Assembly (NCBI GenBank): GCA_964525785.1
Contig: CAZGIX010000024.1
Span: 1 to 35,223 of the forward strand
DNA length: 35,223 nucleotides
Origin: JAQBDA01 sp964525785
GTDB lineage: Bacteria; Chloroflexota; Anaerolineae; Anaerolineales; UBA4823
Direction of reading: 5' to 3'
This document shows, in pieces, positions 24,299 through 32,824 of the stretch. Within the stretch, counting starts at the first letter, position 1. The number at the start of each line of letters is the position of its first letter. A program made the position numbers and the translations under genes. Under the pieces are notes generated by a model. It worked only from the letters and a program-made list of their open reading frames with translations. It did not search any database and was not told the DNA's origin.

Positions 24299-24868
24299 TT
24301 ATGCAGGCCCGTTCACATTCGTGCGGCTCCACATCTTCCATCCTACCCAGGATGTGATCAAGATCGCTACAACAGCGAACAGCACCGGGATCACCACAGA
24401 CAGTATGGATACAACGCCTGAGATGATATCTTCGAGGATGCTCACCGGCACATTCCCAGCGCCAGCCGTTGTGGCGGTTACCGCAGGACGAATAGCCAGT
24501 GATTTAACCGCATGCACACTGCCCGCCACCAACAAGCCGGCTGCCAGCGAGATGATGGGGTGCACATCGGTGATCACCCTGGCACTGGCAGCGAAGAGCA
24601 GTGCCCCGGCTGTGGGGCGAACAAAAGTCTGGATGGCGTCGTTGACATGGTTGACCGCCGGGAATTTATCGGCAAGGGCCTCAATCAAGGTCAACACCAC
24701 CAGCAGACCTATGATCCACGGGTTTTCCAATGTGTCCCAGGGTTCGCTTAGTTGGATCAAGTCTGTGTACCGGCCCATCAGCGAAATAATCAACAGCGGT
24801 ATATAAGCGTTCAGCCCGGCGCTGGCTGACAGGCCAAAGGCAGAAATAACACCTGCTAATGCGTCCAT
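24299..24868 (-). CDS. DUF4126 family membrane protein
   Basis: A 189-residue integral membrane protein of unknown function. The N-terminus (AGVISAFGLSASAGLNAYIPL) and the middle motif KFPAVNHVNDAIQTFVRPTAG are typical of DUF4126. About five hydrophobic segments are seen, with the Ala/Gly-rich pattern of a small transporter or channel. I chose ATG 24868 (minus strand), with AGGAGGG at a good distance; an upstream in-frame TTG at 24886 lies before that ribosome site and is rejected. It follows the DUF2085 gene by 48 bases. Confidence 0.85.
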   Translation of the reverse strand: MDALAGVISAFGLSASAGLNAYIPLLIISLMGRYTDLIQLSEPWDTLENPWIIGLLVVLTLIEALADKFPAVNHVNDAIQTFVRPTAGALLFAASARVITDVHPIISLAAGLLVAGSVHAVKSLAIRPAVTATTAGAGNVPVSILEDIISGVVSILSVVIPVLFAVVAILITSWVGWKMWSRTNVNGPA

Positions 24869-24916
24869 ATGCTCCCTCCTGAGCAATACACTTTCATGAA
24901 GCTATTCTACACCAGA

Positions 24917-25735
24917 TTAACCCAGGTGGAAACCATCCCAGGTCCCGGTCAGCAGGTATCTCCCGAAATCCAGGAGGGCGATCTGCGCCAGTGCAAATCC
25001 AAAGCCGCCCAGGAATGGAAATATCAGCTGGCTGGCAAAGCGGTAGTGGTTCTCGGCGCGCAGCAGCATCACCCATACCATGCTGTAGACAATGGTCAGC
25101 ACCACCAGCACGCTTGCAGCGCTTACCAGCGCCAGAGGATAGAGAACCAGCGAATTTTCAGACAGAACAGCCAGGTCCAGAAGCAGGGCGGAAGCGAAAA
25201 ACAAGGTCACATGCCGCCAACTGCTCAGAGCTGAGCGGGGGTCGGACTCAACCCAGACCGCCTGGTTAAAACCGGGGAACAGCGCTGCAGCAATCACAAG
25301 CCCCATACCGGTACCGGTCAGCAGGCGAAGCCAGTTCTGAGGTGCGTAAAGATGCGGCGCGCCGGGAATCAGGTTGAGAAAAGAGTTTAGACCATCTGCA
25401 GCAAATGCCAATACCAGTACGGCAAGGATCGCCATTACCCATACGGGTGGCGCGCCGGCTCGGCGGCGTCCTGAGATGAATTGGAAGGTAAGCGCCAATA
25501 TCGCTCCCAGATACATGCCAGTGCAGCGAGCGCAAACGGGCAGCGGACGTTCACCCAAATGAAAGCTGCGTAAATCGATGCGATGGCAGACCGCGTAGCC
25601 CACAGCATCCGCTTTTCCAAGCAGTCCGGAAGGTGTGTTAAGCAGCCAGCCGAGAAGCAACAGGCCCACCGCCAGGATCACCAGCCAGTTCCAAGCCTCA
25701 ATCTTCACCTTTAGTCTTGACAGCCCCTGCAGCAT
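24917..25735 (-). CDS. DUF2085 membrane protein
   Basis: A 272-residue membrane protein of unknown function with about seven hydrophobic segments. The DUF2085 signature is clear: AVCHRIDLRSFHLGERPLPVCARCTGMYLG-type sequence with C50-H51, H59 and the CARC pair C68/C71, which could bind a metal. The usual domain is about 100 residues; the rest is extra membrane segments. ATG 25735 is preferred over an in-frame GTG at 25789, because a TATAAT on this strand ends only six bases before the ATG. The mRNA would then begin at or next to the start codon (leaderless). First gene of a three-gene operon. Confidence 0.82.
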   Translation of the reverse strand: MLQGLSRLKVKIEAWNWLVILAVGLLLLGWLLNTPSGLLGKADAVGYAVCHRIDLRSFHLGERPLPVCARCTGMYLGAILALTFQFISGRRRAGAPPVWVMAILAVLVLAFAADGLNSFLNLIPGAPHLYAPQNWLRLLTGTGMGLVIAAALFPGFNQAVWVESDPRSALSSWRHVTLFFASALLLDLAVLSENSLVLYPLALVSAASVLVVLTIVYSMVWVMLLRAENHYRFASQLIFPFLGGFGFALAQIALLDFGRYLLTGTWDGFHLG

Positions 25736-25741
25736 AGCCTG

Positions 25742-25769
25742 ATTATAGGGGAATTCTAATAATAAGCAA
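25742..25769 (-). promoter_or_regulatory. Promoter for the DUF2085-DUF4126-miniprotein operon
   Basis: On the minus strand TTGCTT (25764-25769) and a perfect TATAAT (25742-25747) are separated by 16 bases. The expected start point coincides with the ATG at 25735, suggesting a leaderless transcript. It is back to back with the plus-strand promoter at 25777. Confidence 0.65.
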
Positions 25770-25776
25770 GCTGGAA

Positions 25777-25805
25777 TTGGCAAAGGCACCTAAGTGCGGT
25801 ATGAT
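25777..25805 (+). promoter_or_regulatory. Promoter of the first DUF3048 gene
   Basis: TTGGCA (25777-25782) and TATGAT (25800-25805) each match consensus at five of six positions and are 17 bases apart. Transcription would start about 38 bases before the ATG at 25850. Confidence 0.75.
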
Positions 25806-25849
25806 AGGTACTCGTTGTTTTTAACGTATGAACAAAACGGAGAAACTCG

Positions 25850-27064
25850 ATGCCTAGATTGACCCTTTGGATATTACTCATGGCGATGCTGCTGGGTGCC
25901 TGCAGCCCGACAGGGCCATCTCCCGTGAGCACGCCCACAGATACTGCACCTGCACCTCAAGCTGTTACAGAAATCCCCAGCCCAACGGCGGAGCCGCCGA
26001 CCGCGACGCCGACAGAGACCGTCATTCCATCCCCGACGGCGACCAGCACTCCACCGCCACCTCAAGATTTCGGCCCGACTAACTTTCCAGTGGACGTCAA
26101 TCCTTTGACCGGGCTATATGTCGATGATCCGACCCTGCTCGACCGGCGTCCAGTGGCAGTGAAAATCCAGACTTTTCCACGCACCCAACGCCCCGATTGG
26201 GGTGTCAACCTGGCGGATATCGTCTTTGATTATTACCAGAACAACGGGCTGACCCGCTTAATGGCTGTATTCTACGGCAATGCCGCGGAAAAAGTAGGCC
26301 CGGTGAGATCGACGCGCCTGTTTGATGACCACATCCTGCGCATGTACGGCGCTCATTTCGCTTTTGGAGGCGGCGACCAGCGCATCCTCAACCGCCTGTT
26401 CAACTCTGAGTACGCCAACCGGCTGGTGGTGGAGGGGACAAGCTCATGCCCGGCGTTGTGCCGGGAAGACCCACAGGGCTTCAACTTCCTGATTGCCAAC
26501 ACCCTGGAGGTCGGACCTTACATCGAGTCCAGGGGAGGCGATGACAGCCGCCCGAACCTGGACGGGATGACCTTCATGCACGAAACCCCGCAGAGCGATA
26601 TGTCCGGCGAAAACGTCTACGTGCGCTATTCGATTAGCTCCTACGTCAACTGGAAATATGACCCTGAAAGCGGGCGCTATCTGCGCTTCCAGGATTCGAC
26701 AGAAGCCCATACCCCACAGGAAGAGACCTTTGAGCCGTTTCTGGATCGGCTGGATAACCAGCAGGTTGCTGCTGATAACGTGGTCATTTTGAAAATCCTC
26801 CACCAGTATACGTATAAATCAGGCAACAGCGAGATCGTTGACATCATGTTTGGCGGCAGTGGTGAGGCGTATGCATTCCGGGACGGAAAGGCGTATAAGC
26901 TACAGTGGAACCGGCCTACCGGGTCAATGTTCACTCTGACCAATGCCGACGGCACACCCTACGCTTATAAGCCCGGTACTACCTGGATCCAGGTGGTTGG
27001 TCAGAACTCCACCACCGACCCCACTCAAGATAACGGCTTGCGCTTCGAATTCCGCTTCCCATAG
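25850..27064 (+). CDS. DUF3048 lipoprotein (YerB-like), first of two
   Basis: A 404-residue surface lipoprotein. The signal peptide ends in lipobox LLGAC with Cys18, followed by a ~50-residue Pro/Thr/Ser linker that spans the wall or envelope. Two DUF3048 domains follow. The N-terminal one begins NPLTGLYVDD and includes RRPVAVKIQTFP, and VGPVRSTR. The C-terminal one starts near residue 285 and includes VILKILHQYTY and the terminal GLRFEFRFP. A CPALC pair is likely a disulfide. The fold's ligand and function are unknown; Bacillus YerB is the known relative. GGAG precedes the ATG. A strong terminator separates it from its paralogue. Confidence 0.9.
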   Translation: MPRLTLWILLMAMLLGACSPTGPSPVSTPTDTAPAPQAVTEIPSPTAEPPTATPTETVIPSPTATSTPPPPQDFGPTNFPVDVNPLTGLYVDDPTLLDRRPVAVKIQTFPRTQRPDWGVNLADIVFDYYQNNGLTRLMAVFYGNAAEKVGPVRSTRLFDDHILRMYGAHFAFGGGDQRILNRLFNSEYANRLVVEGTSSCPALCREDPQGFNFLIANTLEVGPYIESRGGDDSRPNLDGMTFMHETPQSDMSGENVYVRYSISSYVNWKYDPESGRYLRFQDSTEAHTPQEETFEPFLDRLDNQQVAADNVVILKILHQYTYKSGNSEIVDIMFGGSGEAYAFRDGKAYKLQWNRPTGSMFTLTNADGTPYAYKPGTTWIQVVGQNSTTDPTQDNGLRFEFRFP

Positions 27065-27099
27065 ATCAAGCACTCCACCCGAGATCAGCCTTACGAAAA

Positions 27100-27133
27100 G
27101 TTGCTCGCACCATTTAATAGGTGTGCGAGCAAC
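27100..27133 (+). terminator. Terminator of the first DUF3048 gene
   Basis: An 11-bp perfect stem GTTGCTCGCAC/GTGCGAGCAAC (27100-27110 with 27123-27133) is followed by TTATATTT. It lies 36 bases after the stop codon. Confidence 0.8.
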
Positions 27134-27248
27134 TTATATTTCCGTACTCGAATACCTTACAATTCTATAGGGGAGATTTAATCCCATCCAGCGCAAAAAT
27201 GCGTTATCATCATGGCATAGTTCTTGCAAATTACATTGCATCAAACCA

Positions 27249-28487
27249 ATGATACGCACACTGACGCTTCTGGCGGTAGGCTTCTTGTTATCTGGCTGCA
27301 GCGTGGTCGCCATGCAGCCCGCCGCGCTGGCTGCGGAGGATACGCCTACCCCTGCGATCGTTACCCCGGTCCAGGCCACCGAAACAGCCATTCTTGTCCA
27401 ACCCACTTCAGTTCCAGAAACCGCATTGCCAACCGGCATGCCCACCCCAAAGCCGAGTCCCACACCCCAACCGGTGCAGTATATATACGGACCTTATGGT
27501 TTTCCACGCCACGTCAATCCACTCACCGGGCTGCCCGTAGAGGATCCCGACTTACTCAACAGACGCCCAATTGTGATCAAGGTGACCAATTTTCCACGCA
27601 GCGTCAGGCCGCAATGGGGACTCTCGCGGGCAGATAACGTCTTCGAGTACTACATAGGGGATGCCATGTCGCGTTTCATCGGCGTATTCTATGGCAATGA
27701 CGCCAGCCAGGTTGGACCTATTCGCTCAGCGCGGCTGTTTGATGAGCGGGTAATGCGCATGTACAAAGGCATCTTCGTCTTCGGTTGGGCGGACGACCCG
27801 GTATTGGAATTCTTCTTTGCCCCGGACATCAGATCTCACCTGGTTGTTGAGCGCCCATATAATTGCCCTCCCTTATGCCGCATCGGACCGGAATACGCTT
27901 ACAACACTCTCTACGCCGACACCGCTCAGATCGGTCCATACCTTGCAGATCGAGGCACTAACAACGATCGCCAAAAGCTGGATGGATTTAAATTCGATCT
28001 GCAACCGCCCAAGAGCGGCAACCCGGGCAGGCAGTTCTATCTTCAGTACTCAGTCGTGTCCTACAATTACTGGAACTATGACTCAAAGTCAGGGCGCTAC
28101 CTGAGATACCAGGAAGCGGATGATGCTGTCAACGAAAAAAAAGAGAGCTTCCTCCCGCTGACCGACAGCCTGACTGGTGTCCAGCTCTCGGCAGACAATG
28201 TGATTGTGCTCCAGGTGCGGCACGATTATTACCACAAATCCTCTTCGACCGAGATACTCGACCAAATTCTCACCGGAGAAGGCCAGGGATACGCTTTCAG
28301 GGATGGGATGGTATACCCGATCCATTGGGTGCAAGAGGAGCGCGATGAGCGCATAAAAATGACGCTGCCCAACGGCGCTCAATACCCACTCAAACCCGGT
28401 ATTACCTGGTTTGAGATCATCGGCGAGACCTCGACTTTTGAACCCCTGGAAAATGCGGTCTACCGCTTCGAATTCGTCTTCCCTTAG
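27249..28487 (+). CDS. DUF3048 lipoprotein, second of two (paralogue)
   Basis: A 412-residue paralogue of the preceding gene with the same plan: lipobox LLSGC (Cys17), a Thr/Pro-rich linker of about 60 residues, then DUF3048 N- and C-terminal domains. Shared blocks include NPLTGLPVEDPDLLNRRP, VFYGNDASQVGPIRSARLFD, the CPPLC pair and the terminal YRFEFVFP. Identity is moderate, so the duplication is old. No Shine-Dalgarno sequence is visible before ATG 27249, and no later ATG would keep the signal peptide. A terminator separates it from its neighbour, so it probably has its own promoter between 27134 and 27248; I could not identify one with confidence. Confidence 0.9.
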   Translation: MIRTLTLLAVGFLLSGCSVVAMQPAALAAEDTPTPAIVTPVQATETAILVQPTSVPETALPTGMPTPKPSPTPQPVQYIYGPYGFPRHVNPLTGLPVEDPDLLNRRPIVIKVTNFPRSVRPQWGLSRADNVFEYYIGDAMSRFIGVFYGNDASQVGPIRSARLFDERVMRMYKGIFVFGWADDPVLEFFFAPDIRSHLVVERPYNCPPLCRIGPEYAYNTLYADTAQIGPYLADRGTNNDRQKLDGFKFDLQPPKSGNPGRQFYLQYSVVSYNYWNYDSKSGRYLRYQEADDAVNEKKESFLPLTDSLTGVQLSADNVIVLQVRHDYYHKSSSTEILDQILTGEGQGYAFRDGMVYPIHWVQEERDERIKMTLPNGAQYPLKPGITWFEIIGETSTFEPLENAVYRFEFVFP

Positions 28488-28498
28488 ATTAAACAACA

Positions 28499-28533
28499 TC
28501 GGGGACCAACAATCATATGTTGCCAGTCCCCGA
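28499..28533. terminator. Bidirectional hairpin between convergent genes
   Basis: TCGGGGAC (28499-28506) pairs with GTCCCCGA (28526-28533), and CAACA/TGTTG continues the stem inside. It lies in the 74-base gap between the second DUF3048 gene and the cytochrome c gene and can end both. A second small palindrome, GGTAGAGCTACC, follows at 28538. Confidence 0.7.
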
Positions 28534-28561
28534 GATTGGTAGAGCTACCATTAACTTAAAA

Positions 28562-29407
28562 TCACTCTTTACGACGCGCTTGAACCCAAAGGGAAAAACC
28601 AACAATAATAATGAATAAAAGCACCGCCAGGACAACGCCACCCCAGCCGCTCATCCAGGTGCTGGCAGGCAGTTGTGCGGCTGCAGGGATTTCCTCTAAT
28701 GCCTGACTTGCAGCAGGAAGGGCCAGGATAAAAGCCGTCAGGTCATTGATCTCGGCCTCCATCAATGGCCCCCCCTTGAGCTGGCTCCAGGCGGGCATTG
28801 CTGAACCGGGTATCCCATTGGAGATCGTGTTTCTGACGGTCAGATCCGGGCGGATGGATGGGAAATCCTTTGCCAGTGCTGCGCCAACTCTGCCCTGGCC
28901 GTCTTCGCCGTGGCAAACCGCGCAGTTCCGGCTGAACAGCACCGCGCCATTGTTCGGATCGCCTTCAACATTCGGCACCGGGGTAATCGACTGGCGCGGT
29001 GCAAGGGTTGGCGTGGGCGGGATCACGCGGGGTCCGCCCGGCTCCCAGGATAGGATGAAAGCCACCAGAGCATCGATCTCTGATGATGTTAGAGGACCAC
29101 CATTTGCCTGACTCCAGGCGACCATTGGAGAACCCGAGATGCCGTTTTCGATGGTAGATTTGACACGTAGGTCAGGGCGGATAGAAGGCCAATCTTTTGC
29201 CAGAGAAGCCCCTACTCGCCCCTCACCGTTCTCTCCATGACAGACTGCACAGTTCTCGGCGTAGAGGCGGGCACCCTCTTCCAGCTGACCTGCATCCTGA
29301 GCCTGTACTTTGGCGCTGCCAGCTTCCCAAAAGCCCAGAGCCGCCACCAGGAGGATCGACGCCAGAAATGTCAGCCCAATTATTCGCAAACGGCTTGCGT
29401 GCGACAT
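28562..29407 (-). CDS. Membrane-anchored dihaem cytochrome c with duplicated domains
   Basis: A 281-residue extracytoplasmic cytochrome, last gene of the bc-complex operon. An N-terminal signal or anchor helix is followed by two near-identical class I cytochrome c domains, each with CAVCHGE (haem Cys53/Cys56/His57 and Cys162/Cys165/His166) and a likely Met ligand in GSPMVAW (Met95) and GSAMPAW (Met204). A Pro-rich linker separates them. A C-terminal transmembrane helix and basic tail (WVQARRKE) anchor it. The repeat of the AxLAKDxPSIRPDL block shows recent internal duplication. I chose ATG 29407, with GAGG upstream, over GTG 29413. It probably accepts electrons from the other cytochrome c or the Rieske centre. 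Confidence 0.93.
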   Translation of the reverse strand: MSHASRLRIIGLTFLASILLVAALGFWEAGSAKVQAQDAGQLEEGARLYAENCAVCHGENGEGRVGASLAKDWPSIRPDLRVKSTIENGISGSPMVAWSQANGGPLTSSEIDALVAFILSWEPGGPRVIPPTPTLAPRQSITPVPNVEGDPNNGAVLFSRNCAVCHGEDGQGRVGAALAKDFPSIRPDLTVRNTISNGIPGSAMPAWSQLKGGPLMEAEINDLTAFILALPAASQALEEIPAAAQLPASTWMSGWGGVVLAVLLFIIIVGFSLWVQARRKE

Positions 29408-29414
29408 TCTCACC

Positions 29415-30257
29415 TCACTTGATGGTCAGCATGTAGGCGATTATGTCAGCCGCGTCCTGGGCGGTGAGGCTCTGCCCGTAAGTGGCGGGCATGAGGACCG
29501 TCTCAAAACCTGGGACGATATATTCACCGGGAGCTACGATAGACTCCAGCAGGTACTGCTCGGGTGTCGTAGCGCTGCCAGTGTAGTCTGCCTGAGTGAA
29601 GCGCTGCGCAGCACGATCGCCTATCCCTAGCTCATTTGCGCTGGCTGCCCAGGCAGGCCCGGTATCCGTCAGCACATGACAGCCGGTGCAGCCCTGGGAG
29701 GTCGCCAGTGCCTCGCCATTGGTGGGATTCCCTTCTGGCAGCTCAACGGTAATATCCGTACCGACCGGCGGGCCAGCCATCGGCGTAGCTGCACCGCGGT
29801 CCGGAGCGGTGGGTTCCCAATTCATGATGAAGGCTGCGATGCTCCTCACCTGATCAACACGCAGCGGGCCGCCATACTGTTCGGACCAGGCAGGCATGGC
29901 TGGAGCGCCGCCGCCCACGTACTCCGGGCGGGTTGACACCACACGTCCACTTGAAACCGTGGCCACAATATAGTCTTCTAACGAACTGCTCCACCCCAGA
30001 TCTTTGATACGCTGGTCAAAGAAATAACGGTCATTCAAAGCGGGGGCCAACCCCGGCACGCCTTCACCTTGCGTACCATGGCAGCCAACACAGTTGTTAT
30101 TGAAAAGATCTGCGCCGACTTCGATCGCCTGGGCCTCCTGGTGCAGCTCGAATTCCTGCATGCGCTGCGGTTCTTTGAAACCGTAAATGACGATGAAGAT
30201 GCTGGTGAACAATACCAGCAGCGCACCCAGCGTGATTTCGATATTAATTCGAGACAT
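29415..30257 (-). CDS. Membrane-anchored dihaem cytochrome c of the bc complex
   Basis: A 280-residue protein with one N-terminal transmembrane helix (about residues 8-26) and two haem c sites: CVGCH (56-60) and CTGCH (190-194). Likely axial Met ligands are Met121 (APAMPAW) and Met256 (VLMPATYG). The two domains are unlike each other, in contrast to the neighbouring cytochrome. It should carry electrons from the Rieske cluster on the outer face. I chose ATG 30257, with GGAGGG 11 bases upstream, over TTG 30266, which is too close to that site. It lies 33 bases after the cytochrome b gene and 7 bases before the next cytochrome c. Confidence 0.92.
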   Translation of the reverse strand: MSRINIEITLGALLVLFTSIFIVIYGFKEPQRMQEFELHQEAQAIEVGADLFNNNCVGCHGTQGEGVPGLAPALNDRYFFDQRIKDLGWSSSLEDYIVATVSSGRVVSTRPEYVGGGAPAMPAWSEQYGGPLRVDQVRSIAAFIMNWEPTAPDRGAATPMAGPPVGTDITVELPEGNPTNGEALATSQGCTGCHVLTDTGPAWAASANELGIGDRAAQRFTQADYTGSATTPEQYLLESIVAPGEYIVPGFETVLMPATYGQSLTAQDAADIIAYMLTIK

Positions 30258-30290
30258 GGCTAACAATGCCCTCCACTATTGATCCGCAAA

Positions 30291-31892
30291 TCAATTCCTC
30301 TCACGCTCACGGTGCAGGAAATACTGATTTTCTAATTTCTGAGTTTTCCCGGTATCCGCATCCGTCCAGTTAATTCGCAGGGTGACCTTTTTCAAGTCCT
30401 GCTGCCAATCTTCGATCACCATCGCGGCCTGAGCATCCGGCAGCCGCTCATAGGACTCTAACTCGGTATGGGTAGCCGCATAAACAACGCCATCGCTAAA
30501 CTCACGGAATACTGCGGTCAGGTCAGGACAGCCGAAATCCAGGTTCGGACATAGATCGCGCGGCACTTCTCCACTCACCTCGTAAACGCCCGTCTGAAGC
30601 TGGTCGAATGGGACGGCCCGCAGCGGGCCGACGCCTTCCTGAGGAGCCAGATCCTGCATGATGCGCTGCGCGGCTGTGTGTTTAATGCCGTATTGGGGCA
30701 GTCCCATGTAGCTCAGCGCAACCAGCACCAGCACGGTCAGCAAGCCGATAGCGACCGCTAACGGTCTTTTGTGCAGGCTGCGATGCGGATTGCGATCGAT
30801 ATAAGGGATCGCTACCAATAACCCACCGAGGATGGTGGGAATGATGATGCCCATCAGCGTCTTATCCCCCAGCTTGAGCATCCCCTGCAGCCACCAGAAA
30901 TACCAGGGTGCCTTGGTGTCCAGGGGCGTGACCTGGGGGTTGGCGATATGCTCCAGAGGGGCACTGTAGTTCATGAATGCCGTCACCGTAATGACGATGA
31001 AAAGGCCCAGGGCAGTCAGAAAGACCTCGTGGGTGAGAAGATCGGGAATGTAGTCAATGCGCTGTTTGGCTTGTTTCTTTACTTCCGGCGGTACATCACC
31101 TTCCTCGAATTTTGCCGGCAGAGATATGCCATGCTCGCGGGAAACCTTGTAGTAGTGAACACTGATCACCAGGATTGCCGCCAGAGGCAGCAGGACGACA
31201 TGCAGCAGGTAGAAGCGCAGCAAGCCATTAGCGCCAATATCCGGCGCGCCGCGAGCAATCAGATTAGCCTGCTCTCCGATGAGCGGCGCTGCTTCTACCA
31301 TGCTGGTACCAATCGTCACCGCCCAGTATGCCAGCTGGTCCCAGGGCAGCAGGTAGCCGCTGAAGCTGAGGACGAGTGTGACCAACAGAAGCACCAGACC
31401 TGTCAGCCAGGTGAACGAACGATCCTTTTTATATGAGCCGGTCAAATATGTACGCAGCATGTGCAGGACGGTGAAAATCACCATCGCTTCAGCGCCCAGG
31501 CGGTGTATATCACGCAGCAGCTTGCCGTAAGGCACATTACTGAGCAGGTTGAGGATCGAGTTATACGCCTGATCGGGAGAGGGCGTATAGTAGATCATCA
31601 AAATCAGTCCGGTGAACAGCTCGACGAAGAAGAATAGAGCGGTGAAGAAACCTAGCCGGAAGGTGTGCGTGAAGATTGTCGAGCCTTTTTCATAGTAGCG
31701 CGGCCGGATGTGAAACAAGAAAGAGGTCGTATGCACCTTGTAGCGCGGGTTGGGCTTCTCGGTGGGCGGATCACCGCGCATCACAGCGCGCAGCTCATTC
31801 AAGCCCAGGCCTGCGGTGATAATCCGCACGCGTGTATCTACCGCTGTTACAAGTTTCTTTCGCAAATCTTGCAGGTCAAGCGACTTGATCAT
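30291..31892 (-). CDS. Cytochrome b (fused b6/subunit IV type) of a quinol:cytochrome c oxidoreductase
   Basis: A 533-residue membrane subunit binding two haems b and the quinol sites. Four helices carry haem ligands H130/H144 and H231/H246. The second pair is 15 apart, as in b6-type rather than mitochondrial cytochromes b. GYLLPWDQ follows helix III. Three more helices (about 286-306, 344-365, 379-398) correspond to subunit IV, so both parts are fused. The Qo-site PEWY motif reads APWY (328-331). A ~130-residue soluble C-terminal extension with Cys448 and Cys455 follows the last helix and should face outward. About 80 extra residues precede helix I. It is encoded between the Rieske and cytochrome c genes. 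Confidence 0.93.
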   Translation of the reverse strand: MIKSLDLQDLRKKLVTAVDTRVRIITAGLGLNELRAVMRGDPPTEKPNPRYKVHTTSFLFHIRPRYYEKGSTIFTHTFRLGFFTALFFFVELFTGLILMIYYTPSPDQAYNSILNLLSNVPYGKLLRDIHRLGAEAMVIFTVLHMLRTYLTGSYKKDRSFTWLTGLVLLLVTLVLSFSGYLLPWDQLAYWAVTIGTSMVEAAPLIGEQANLIARGAPDIGANGLLRFYLLHVVLLPLAAILVISVHYYKVSREHGISLPAKFEEGDVPPEVKKQAKQRIDYIPDLLTHEVFLTALGLFIVITVTAFMNYSAPLEHIANPQVTPLDTKAPWYFWWLQGMLKLGDKTLMGIIIPTILGGLLVAIPYIDRNPHRSLHKRPLAVAIGLLTVLVLVALSYMGLPQYGIKHTAAQRIMQDLAPQEGVGPLRAVPFDQLQTGVYEVSGEVPRDLCPNLDFGCPDLTAVFREFSDGVVYAATHTELESYERLPDAQAAMVIEDWQQDLKKVTLRINWTDADTGKTQKLENQYFLHRERERN

Positions 31893-31941
31893 TGAACACC
31901 CTATGCCAGAATGATGAGCAATTAGATCGATTAAAAGTAGA

Positions 31942-32499
31942 TCAGGCGCGCTGGCTGCCCCGGACGCGATTCCCGGTATCTACCTGGATGATGACATTTG
32001 GATCGTTGGGCACGGGCAGCGGCTGACCATCCGTCGATTCGGCCAGGATTTCTCCACTGGTAGAATCTACAATCTGGACTACAAACCGATCCAGGTTGCG
32101 GGGAGCCGGCCCATCGAGATAAACGCCGTCCTTTTGGAATTGCGAGCCGTGGCACGGACAGGCGAATATATTCTCTTGGCTGTCCCAGTTGTATAGGCAG
32201 CCCAGGTGTGTGCATACTTTGTTAAGGGCCAATACACCCTGTTCTGTATTTGAAAGCCAGAACTTCACCTTGGGGTAATTATCGGGAGGTGCATCAGTGC
32301 CCGGTAAGTCGGCAGGCGTGCCAACGGGGACCACACCGCCAAACTCCCCTTCTTTGAAACGCGGCATCGCAAAAAGGTAAGTGAGCCCACCCATGCTCAC
32401 CGTTAGAAAACCCAAGGATGCCAGCCAGGCCAAGTTTAAAAACTCGCGCCGGTTGACAGGCGTCTTCGCAGGGGCTGACTCTTCAGGCTTCTCTGCCAT
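31942..32499 (-). CDS. Rieske [2Fe-2S] subunit of the bc complex
   Basis: A 185-residue iron-sulfur protein, first gene of the operon. The N-terminus has a Tat-like NRREFL followed by a hydrophobic segment (about 22-44) that acts as a membrane anchor. The cluster motifs are CTHLGC (96-101) and CPCHGS (114-119): Cys96, His98, Cys114 and His117 bind the cluster, and Cys101 and Cys116 can form the stabilising disulfide. It takes electrons from quinol at the outer Qo site and passes them to cytochrome c. The GS after the second motif fits a fairly high-potential cluster. Confidence 0.95.
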   Translation of the reverse strand: MAEKPEESAPAKTPVNRREFLNLAWLASLGFLTVSMGGLTYLFAMPRFKEGEFGGVVPVGTPADLPGTDAPPDNYPKVKFWLSNTEQGVLALNKVCTHLGCLYNWDSQENIFACPCHGSQFQKDGVYLDGPAPRNLDRFVVQIVDSTSGEILAESTDGQPLPVPNDPNVIIQVDTGNRVRGSQRA

Positions 32500-32554
32500 A
32501 TATTGTCTCTCCTTGATTAATAAGACAATTTAGATAGATTTACTATCTTTGAGA

Positions 32555-32583
32555 ATTGTATCACAAGTGCAATACCCGAACAA
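32555..32583 (-). promoter_or_regulatory. Candidate promoter of the bc-complex operon
   Basis: On the minus strand TTGTTC (32578-32583) and TACAAT (32555-32560) are 17 bases apart. The -10 matches five of six positions, while the -35 is weak. The start point would be about 50 bases before the Rieske ATG. Confidence 0.5.
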
Positions 32584-32696
32584 GATAAATCGGACGCAAA
32601 ATACCGCCATTTCCCTCACCAGGAACAGTTTACCAAAAAATACCGCGGCTGTCATACACAAGCCTCGAAAAATTGTGTGATTTTAGACAGTCCAAA

Positions 32697-32718
32697 AGGG
32701 TGATCGAGTAATCACCCT
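32697..32718. repeat. Perfect 8-bp inverted repeat between divergent operons
   Basis: AGGGTGAT (32697-32704) and ATCACCCT (32711-32718) are separated by 6 bases. The element lies between the bc operon and the divergent small membrane gene, about 115 bases from the candidate bc promoter. It could be an operator for a dimeric regulator; no T tract supports a terminator. The remaining ~320 bases between the two genes contain no ORF I can support. Confidence 0.45.
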
Positions 32719-32824
32719 CCAGCGCCAGAATTTCCGTATTATGGTGGATGTGTTATCATCGAAGCACCTATCTGAAAACAGGTGAGATCGAAATCATTCC
32801 AACTTATTCAAATTGGAGGCAGAC

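Noticed and set aside
24225..24806. 193-codon plus-strand frame opposite DUF4126
   Set aside because: Low-complexity Thr/Ser/Ala translation typical of an antisense frame; the minus strand has a ribosome site and a family signature.
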